NCBI GenBank assembly: GCA_023251775.1
Contig: JAHEYC010000001.1
Coordinates: 1-64,000 of the forward strand
Direction: 5' to 3'
DNA from: Sphingobacteriaceae bacterium
GTDB taxonomy: Bacteria; Bacteroidota; Bacteroidia; B-17B0; Aurantibacillaceae
DNA: 64,000 nucleotides
The position numbers and the translations under genes were made by a program. The notes under the pieces were generated by a model. That model was not told the DNA's origin. It worked only from the letters and a program-made list of their open reading frames with translations, and did no database searches. Below are positions 59,215 to 64,000 of this stretch, one piece after another. The first letter of the stretch is position 1, and every line of letters begins with the position of its first letter.

Positions 59215-60168
59215 TTAAAAATCGTGGCTCAATTGATTGGTGGCTTTTTGCAATATCTCAAATGCATTCTCGGCCATTAAATTCTCTCTATCTAAAGTAG
59301 GATTGATCTCTACCATCTCAAAACAACAGATCTTCTTGCTTCGCATAATATAATAAATAAGATTGCCGGCTTCTTTTTCGGTGATGCCATTAGGAACAGG
59401 AGTTCCGGTACCGCTACTGATACGACTATCCATACTATCCACATCAAAACTCACATATATCAGGTCGCAGGCATCCAAATAATTCAACGCTTCAATGGCA
59501 ATACGTTCAACTGCTTTTTTGCGGATCTCGGGTAAACCAAAAATGCGCACTTTATTCTTCTTAATTAAATGATCTTCGGGTGCTTCATAATCGCGAAGTG
59601 CTATAAATACAAGATCACTATATAAAACCTTAGGGCATATATCTCCCAAGTTCTTTAGCTTTTCCCAGTATTCAACTGTTTCATCATCGGGTTTATTCTG
59701 CTGTCTTTCTTTATTGTCTTCACCCAAAATACCTGCAATGGGCATGCCGTGCATGTTACCGCTGGGGGTGGTGTAAGGACTGTGCATATCCGCATGTGCA
59801 TCTATCCATATCACGCCAAGGCGCTTTTCTGGGTAGGCCATTCTTATCCCGCTTATGGTGCCAAGGGCCGAACTATGATCGCCGGCTAGTACAATTGGGA
59901 TCTCTTCTCTTTTGAGAGTTTTTGATATCTCCTTGGCAATGCGTTCGTTAAGAGAAAATATACCTTTAATACGTTTTGCATAATCATGAACTACAGGCTC
60001 CAGAAGTAGATGATTCTCAGAAGGTATCTCAGTTGTTTTGAATTTCTTGAAAAAAGGACTACCAAAATCGAGTGCGGCTATCTTAATGGCATCAATTCCC
60101 ATGCTGGAGCCACGAGTACCGGCACCGATCTCGCTTTTAACTTCCACTATACGTATGGGTTTTATCAT
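59215..60168 (-). CDS. rocF: Arginase
   Basis: Splits arginine into ornithine and urea using two manganese ions. The 317 residues fit. Metal-ligand motifs are GDHSSALG (about 97), DAHADMHSP (about 122-130) and SFDVDSMDS (about 230). The stretch SGNMHGMPIAG is the arginase type rather than agmatinase. It is transcribed away from the arginine decarboxylase gene, so two fates of arginine share one intergenic region of 94 bases. Confidence 0.93.
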   Translation of the reverse strand: MIKPIRIVEVKSEIGAGTRGSSMGIDAIKIAALDFGSPFFKKFKTTEIPSENHLLLEPVVHDYAKRIKGIFSLNERIAKEISKTLKREEIPIVLAGDHSSALGTISGIRMAYPEKRLGVIWIDAHADMHSPYTTPSGNMHGMPIAGILGEDNKERQQNKPDDETVEYWEKLKNLGDICPKVLYSDLVFIALRDYEAPEDHLIKKNKVRIFGLPEIRKKAVERIAIEALNYLDACDLIYVSFDVDSMDSRISSGTGTPVPNGITEKEAGNLIYYIMRSKKICCFEMVEINPTLDRENLMAENAFEILQKATNQLSHDF

Positions 60169-60198
60169 ATTATTGATCTAAAATTAACAAATTTGTCG

Positions 60199-60206
60199 TA
60201 CTTTTG
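60199..60206 (+). promoter_or_regulatory. -7 element of the arginine decarboxylase gene
   Basis: TACTTTTG is an exact TAnnTTTG match, within the wider GTACTTTTGTGCC pattern often seen in Bacteroidota promoters. A leader of about 50 bases follows. TTG words upstream are 3 and 23 bases away, so the -33 box is unclear. Confidence 0.5.
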
Positions 60207-60262
60207 TGCCCGGTAATTAACTTACTTATGTTGAAAACCACCAATGCAACTCAATTACATTA

Positions 60263-61669
60263 ATGGCCGTTGATAATACATATTCAAACCTGATCCATCA
60301 GACCTTTAATTTCCCACAAGAGGGATTTGAAGTAAAGGATGATCAATTGTACTTTAATGAAATACCCTTGATGGATATTATCAAGCAATATGGCACTCCA
60401 TTAAGGATCAGCTATTTACCTAAAATTTCGTCACAGATCCAAAAAGCCAAGCGTATGTTCAATGTGGCTATGGCAAAATCGGATTATAAAGGCAAATACT
60501 ATTACTGTTATTGCACTAAGAGTTCGCACTTTAGTTTTGTACTCGACGAGGTGCTAAAAAATGAGTGTCATATTGAAACCTCATCAGCGTTTGACATCAA
60601 TATTATCAAAGAACAATTTCAAAAAAAGGCCTTAAACAAAGATACATATATTATTTGTAATGGATATAAGCGCACCAATTACAAACAGAATATTTGCGAA
60701 TTGATAAATGAAGGATTTAATGTGATACCGGTATTGGATCACTTGGATGAGATAGATTATTATAAAAAATATGCCAAGGTTGATAAAGTGGATATTGGAA
60801 TTAGGATAAGTACCGAAGAAGAACCATCGTTTACATTTTATACTTCGCGTTTAGGAATTAGAGATTCGGAAATTCTAGATTTTTACAAAGAAAAAATTCA
60901 AACCAATCCTAAATTCAATTTAAAATTATTACACTTTTTTATCAATACCGGAATTAAGGATACTATTTATTATTGGACAGAATTAAATAAATGTTTGAGT
61001 ATTTATAAAAGTTTGAGAGAAATTTGTCCGGGTTTAAATTCGCTCAACATTGGTGGAGGAATGCCAATTCGTACTTCTTTAGCATTTGAATACGATTACG
61101 AATACATGGTAGAAGAGATCATTTCGCAGATAAAAATATTTTGTACGGATAATGAAATTCCCGAACCAAATATTTTTACTGAATTTGGTTCGTATACCGT
61201 TGGCGAAAGTGGTGCCACTTTATACAGCATCATTGATCAGAAAAAACAAAATGATCGCGAAACATGGTATATGATCGATAGTTCTTTTATTACAACACTT
61301 CCGGATACTTGGGGAATTAATCAGCGATTTATTTTATTAGCCATAAATAATTGGGATAAGCCATATATTCCTGTGAACTTGGGCGGACTCACCTGCGACA
61401 GTATGGATTATTATAATACCGAAGCGCATACCAATCAGGTATTTTTACCAAAGGTGGAAGAAAAACAAAAAGTGCCTTTGTATCTTGGATTTTTTCATAC
61501 CGGCGCATATCAAGAAGCATTGAGCGGATATGGCGGCACGCAACATTGTTTAATTCCTGCTCCAAAACATGTATTGATCGATCGCGATGAAGAAACGGGA
61601 GAGATATCTACGTGGTTGTTTGCGAAAGAACAGAGTTATAAGAGTATGTTGAAGATATTGGGTTATTAA
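60263..61669 (+). CDS. speA: Arginine decarboxylase, fold type III
   Basis: A pyridoxal-phosphate enzyme of 468 residues that likely makes agmatine from arginine for polyamine synthesis. The PLP-lysine lies in YCYCTKSSHF (about residue 75). A LNIGGGMPIRTS phosphate-binding loop is near residue 270, and GGLTCDSMD near 376 gives the second substrate site. It is shorter than E. coli SpeA, as in the compact Bacteroidota form. Another basic-amino-acid or related decarboxylase cannot be excluded. Divergent from arginase; an inverted repeat ends the gene. Confidence 0.82.
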   Translation: MAVDNTYSNLIHQTFNFPQEGFEVKDDQLYFNEIPLMDIIKQYGTPLRISYLPKISSQIQKAKRMFNVAMAKSDYKGKYYYCYCTKSSHFSFVLDEVLKNECHIETSSAFDINIIKEQFQKKALNKDTYIICNGYKRTNYKQNICELINEGFNVIPVLDHLDEIDYYKKYAKVDKVDIGIRISTEEEPSFTFYTSRLGIRDSEILDFYKEKIQTNPKFNLKLLHFFINTGIKDTIYYWTELNKCLSIYKSLREICPGLNSLNIGGGMPIRTSLAFEYDYEYMVEEIISQIKIFCTDNEIPEPNIFTEFGSYTVGESGATLYSIIDQKKQNDRETWYMIDSSFITTLPDTWGINQRFILLAINNWDKPYIPVNLGGLTCDSMDYYNTEAHTNQVFLPKVEEKQKVPLYLGFFHTGAYQEALSGYGGTQHCLIPAPKHVLIDRDEETGEISTWLFAKEQSYKSMLKILGY

Positions 61670-61678
61670 TAGTTTAAA

Positions 61679-61752
61679 GTTGGAAAGTTAGAAAGTTGGA
61701 AAGTTTTGTGCTGCCCCACTTTCAAACTTTCGAACTTTTTAACTTTCCAACT
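61679..61752. repeat. Inverted repeat of AGTTGGAAAGTT words between convergent genes
   Basis: The left arm is made of GTTGGAAAGTT units and the right arm of AACTTTCCAAC units. It fills the gap between the arginine decarboxylase and the sensor kinase genes, which converge. It could terminate both. Confidence 0.62.
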
Positions 61753-63257
61753 CAACTCTTTAATTCTATGCAGAACGTCGTCCCCTTACCGATCTCACTA
61801 TCACTTACAAATATTTTCCCATCGTGATAATTCTCGATAATGCGTTTGCACAAACTTAAACCTAATCCCCAGCCTCTTTGTTTGGTGGTATAACCGGGTT
61901 TAAATACTTCGTTGAATTTATTTTTTGAAATGCCTTTGCCTGTATCGCTGATGAAGATCTTTACTTGCTCCGGTTTTTCGATCATGATAATTTTTAACGT
62001 GCCTTTTCCATCCATAGCATCTACGGCGTTCTTACACAAATTCTCAATTACCCATTCGAATAATGGTCCTGATAAATTTACCATTATTGGATGATCGGGT
62101 AATTTAATTTCGAAGTTTATATTTTTTGATGTGCGCTTTTTTAAATAATTAATGCTCTTGTCTAAAAGTCCAACTATATCTTCAGGAACTAAAGTTGGTT
62201 GCGATCCAATTTTCGAAAAACGATCGGTGATGGTATTTAAACGCATCACATCGTTTTGCATTTCGTTTATGATTTCGGGATCAACACCTAAGCCTTTTAA
62301 ATGTTCGTTCCATGCAAGGAGAGAAGATAGAGGAGTTCCTAATTGATGTGCAGTTTCTTTACTCATTCCAACCCATACCTGATCTTGTTCGGCTTTGCGC
62401 GCGGTACTAAATAAAATATATGCGATCAATAAAAATAAACCTATCACACCAAATTGCACGTAAGGATAATATTTTAATTGCGTCAATAAATTTGATTGCG
62501 CGTAAAAGATATAATTAATAGTTCCTTCGCCAAGATCAATTTCAATGGGCGTATTCTCACTGCTTAATTCATCTAATTTTGTCGCAAGTTTCTCGGGAGT
62601 GTTAATACTTAAACTATCTACTTTACCAAAGGAGATCATTGTTGTTTTATTATTATCCATGTAAATAACAGGAACCTCCGCAGAATTTACGGCCACCTCA
62701 GCAATAAATGATTTTATCAAACTATCAAAAACTAATTTGATATCATTGAATACTCGGCTATCTTTATAATACAAATATTGTTTGGTGGTTTTGTAAACTT
62801 GGATCTCAACGGGCGGATACATGGTCTTCATTAATTCCAATTCCTTTTTCATGTACTCGGCATCTTTTTCTTTTTCGGGATCAAAATTCTTTTTAGCAGT
62901 GATCTGATCTTTTTCATCGGCCAAAATAATTGGAACGGTTGTATTATCTTCTAAAACATACAATAAAAAATTAAACGTTGAATTAGAATTATCTTTGGTA
63001 AGTTGCTCGGTAGTTTTGGCGTAAAGAACTGCTTTCTTGCGTTCTTCCAATTTCATTTTCTCGAATAAAGTATTGGTAAATTTTACGAGGTTAGCTTTTT
63101 TCTGAACGGCATCGGCCCATAATTTTACTTTGCGGCGTTCATCTTCTGCAATACGTTTTACCAAATTATTAGTATACCACAACGAACATATCACAATAAT
63201 AAAAGCCGCTATTGCCAATAGCCATTTCCATTTTTGTTTACGTGAGTAGATGTTCAT
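61752..63257 (-). CDS. Sensor histidine kinase
   Basis: A membrane sensor kinase of 501 residues. Two helices (about 13-31 and 262-283) frame a periplasmic domain of about 230 residues. The H-box is ETAHQLGTPLSSLLAW (histidine near residue 307), the N-box ENLCKNAVDAM, G1 SDTGKGIS and G2 GWGLGLSLCKRI (near 460). All ATP-binding and phosphotransfer motifs are there. No response regulator is adjacent, so it is an orphan; its partner and signal are unknown. Confidence 0.9.
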   Translation of the reverse strand: MNIYSRKQKWKWLLAIAAFIIVICSLWYTNNLVKRIAEDERRKVKLWADAVQKKANLVKFTNTLFEKMKLEERKKAVLYAKTTEQLTKDNSNSTFNFLLYVLEDNTTVPIILADEKDQITAKKNFDPEKEKDAEYMKKELELMKTMYPPVEIQVYKTTKQYLYYKDSRVFNDIKLVFDSLIKSFIAEVAVNSAEVPVIYMDNNKTTMISFGKVDSLSINTPEKLATKLDELSSENTPIEIDLGEGTINYIFYAQSNLLTQLKYYPYVQFGVIGLFLLIAYILFSTARKAEQDQVWVGMSKETAHQLGTPLSSLLAWNEHLKGLGVDPEIINEMQNDVMRLNTITDRFSKIGSQPTLVPEDIVGLLDKSINYLKKRTSKNINFEIKLPDHPIMVNLSGPLFEWVIENLCKNAVDAMDGKGTLKIIMIEKPEQVKIFISDTGKGISKNKFNEVFKPGYTTKQRGWGLGLSLCKRIIENYHDGKIFVSDSEIGKGTTFCIELKS

Positions 63258-63271
63258 TTTATATCAAGGTC

Positions 63272-63297
63272 GCACTTCGACTTCGCTCAGTGTGACA
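63272..63297. repeat. Short palindromic repeat, CTTCGACTTCGCTCAG family
   Basis: GCACTTCGACTTCGCTCAGT followed by GTGACA, the second copy of the element at 36194-36219. The two changed bases are complementary to each other, so the stem is kept. Confidence 0.65.
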
Positions 63298-63337
63298 CCG
63301 TAGGTTAATAACGTTAAATTTAACACATTATTATCAA

Positions 63338-63373
63338 ATAAAAAGCCTCCTTGCATTCACAAGGAGGCTCTTT
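63338..63373 (-). terminator. Intrinsic terminator of slyD
   Basis: GCCTCCTT and AAGGAGGC form an 8-bp GC-rich stem with an 8-base loop. On the minus strand a TTTTTATTT run follows, about 20 bases after the slyD stop. A classic Rho-independent terminator. Confidence 0.85.
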
Positions 63374-63389
63374 CATTCGAAAAGATCTA

Positions 63390-63905
63390 TTAATGATGGT
63401 GATGTCCGCCTTTTCCGTGAACATGGCCATGATCAAGCTCTTCAGCGCTTGCTTCTCTTACCTCTAATATTTCGCCAACAAAATGAAGATCATTGCCTGC
63501 TAAGGGATGATTAAAATCCATTTTCACATGTGCATCAGAGATATTCAATACTCGTCCAATCAATTTATTTCCTTCTGCATCATGCATCTCAATATCATTA
63601 CCAACAAAAACGCGTTGTGTATCAAATTTACCATCCACAATAAATGCTTGCTTATCTATATCAATAATATAATCTTGTTCAACAATTCCGTAACCATCCG
63701 CTGCATTTACTCTAAAATCAAATTTATCGCCTACTTTTTTGTTCAATAAATTCTGTTCAAAATCGGGCAACAACGAACTCATTCCGTATATGAATGCGAA
63801 AGGATGATCAGCATCTGTTTGCTCAATTAATTCTTCGGTTCCTCCATTTTTGCTTGCAGTTAGATGATAACTTACCACCGCTACTTTGTTTTCTGTGATT
63901 GTCAT
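63390..63905 (-). CDS. slyD: FKBP-type peptidyl-prolyl isomerase, SlyD-like
   Basis: A 171-residue folding helper. The FKBP part shows FIYGMSSLLPDFEQNLLNKKVGD (about 33-55) and AADGYG (about 69). An IF insert domain follows, then the return FNHPLAGNDLHFVGEILEV. The last 17 residues are His-rich (HGHVHGKGGHHHH), the metal-binding tail typical of SlyD. It acts as prolyl isomerase and chaperone in the cytoplasm and may store nickel or zinc. Flanked by terminators on both sides, so it is a single-gene unit. Confidence 0.93.
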   Translation of the reverse strand: MTITENKVAVVSYHLTASKNGGTEELIEQTDADHPFAFIYGMSSLLPDFEQNLLNKKVGDKFDFRVNAADGYGIVEQDYIIDIDKQAFIVDGKFDTQRVFVGNDIEMHDAEGNKLIGRVLNISDAHVKMDFNHPLAGNDLHFVGEILEVREASAEELDHGHVHGKGGHHHH

Positions 63906-63922
63906 TTGTTTTGTTTTTTATT

Positions 63923-63958
63923 AAAAAATTAAGCCATTCGCTTTTTACCGAATGGCTT
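63923..63958 (-). terminator. Intrinsic terminator of an upstream gene outside the window
   Basis: AAGCCATTCG and CGAATGGCTT form a perfect 10-bp stem with a CTTTTTAC loop. On the minus strand AATTTTTT follows. It would end a minus-strand gene lying beyond 64000. Confidence 0.7.
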
Positions 63959-64000
63959 ATTACGGCTGCAAATTTATAAAAATATTTTAATTGAAAGAAT

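Overview
The window is an AT-rich stretch of a Bacteroidota chromosome, probably from an environmental, Flavobacteriia- or Sphingobacteriia-like lineage. Signs of this are a secreted protein with a type IX secretion (por) sorting tail, several promoters of the TTTG-N19-TAnnTTTG type, the lemA/TPM pair, a GltD-like/Kor operon, and several families of intergenic inverted repeats. No rRNA, tRNA, CRISPR array, integrase or transposase was seen. No gene-free stretch exceeds 300 bases.

Region 1 (1-24.5 kb, minus strand) is the unusual part. It holds seven proteins that end in a SpoIIE/PP2C-type phosphatase domain preceded by TPR repeats. One lies alone at 132-2267, and six lie head to tail at 5678-24458. 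Six of the seven have a signal peptide, a periplasmic TPR block, one membrane helix, a coiled coil and a cytoplasmic phosphatase. The seventh (9634-18258, 2874 residues) has no signal peptide or membrane helix and carries twelve GAF domains in a row between its TPRs and its phosphatase. Between the first and second phosphatase genes sit tatC and a lemA-TPM-TPM operon.

Region 2 (24.5-39.2 kb, minus strand) is mostly metabolic: gcvP, a T9SS cargo protein, a GltD-like flavoprotein with KorA and KorB (2-oxoacid:ferredoxin oxidoreductase), an amino-acid permease coupled to a Rieske oxygenase, a small channel-like membrane protein and a double AAA+ CbxX-type ATPase.

Region 3 (39.3-50.3 kb, mainly plus strand) has an exonuclease, gpsA, a PAP2-like membrane protein, an epimerase, then a deoxynucleoside kinase, a SiaB-like kinase and a glycosyltransferase in one operon. 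After these come rsmA with a DUF4286 gene (minus), then tyrS, rpoN and an acyltransferase. The SiaB-like protein matters because SiaB kinases counteract PP2C phosphatases in partner-switching systems, so it is a candidate partner for the phosphatase array.

Region 4 (50.4-64 kb) has a GT-C glycosyltransferase, a lipoprotein, the two 3-oxoacid CoA-transferase subunits, a large membrane protein, PBP1A, an enoyl-CoA hydratase, a DUF1569 protein, and arginase divergent from an arginine decarboxylase. It ends with an orphan sensor kinase and a SlyD-type isomerase.

Many genes appear to start with TTG or GTG. All calls rest on reading the sequence and the supplied translations; no database search was run.
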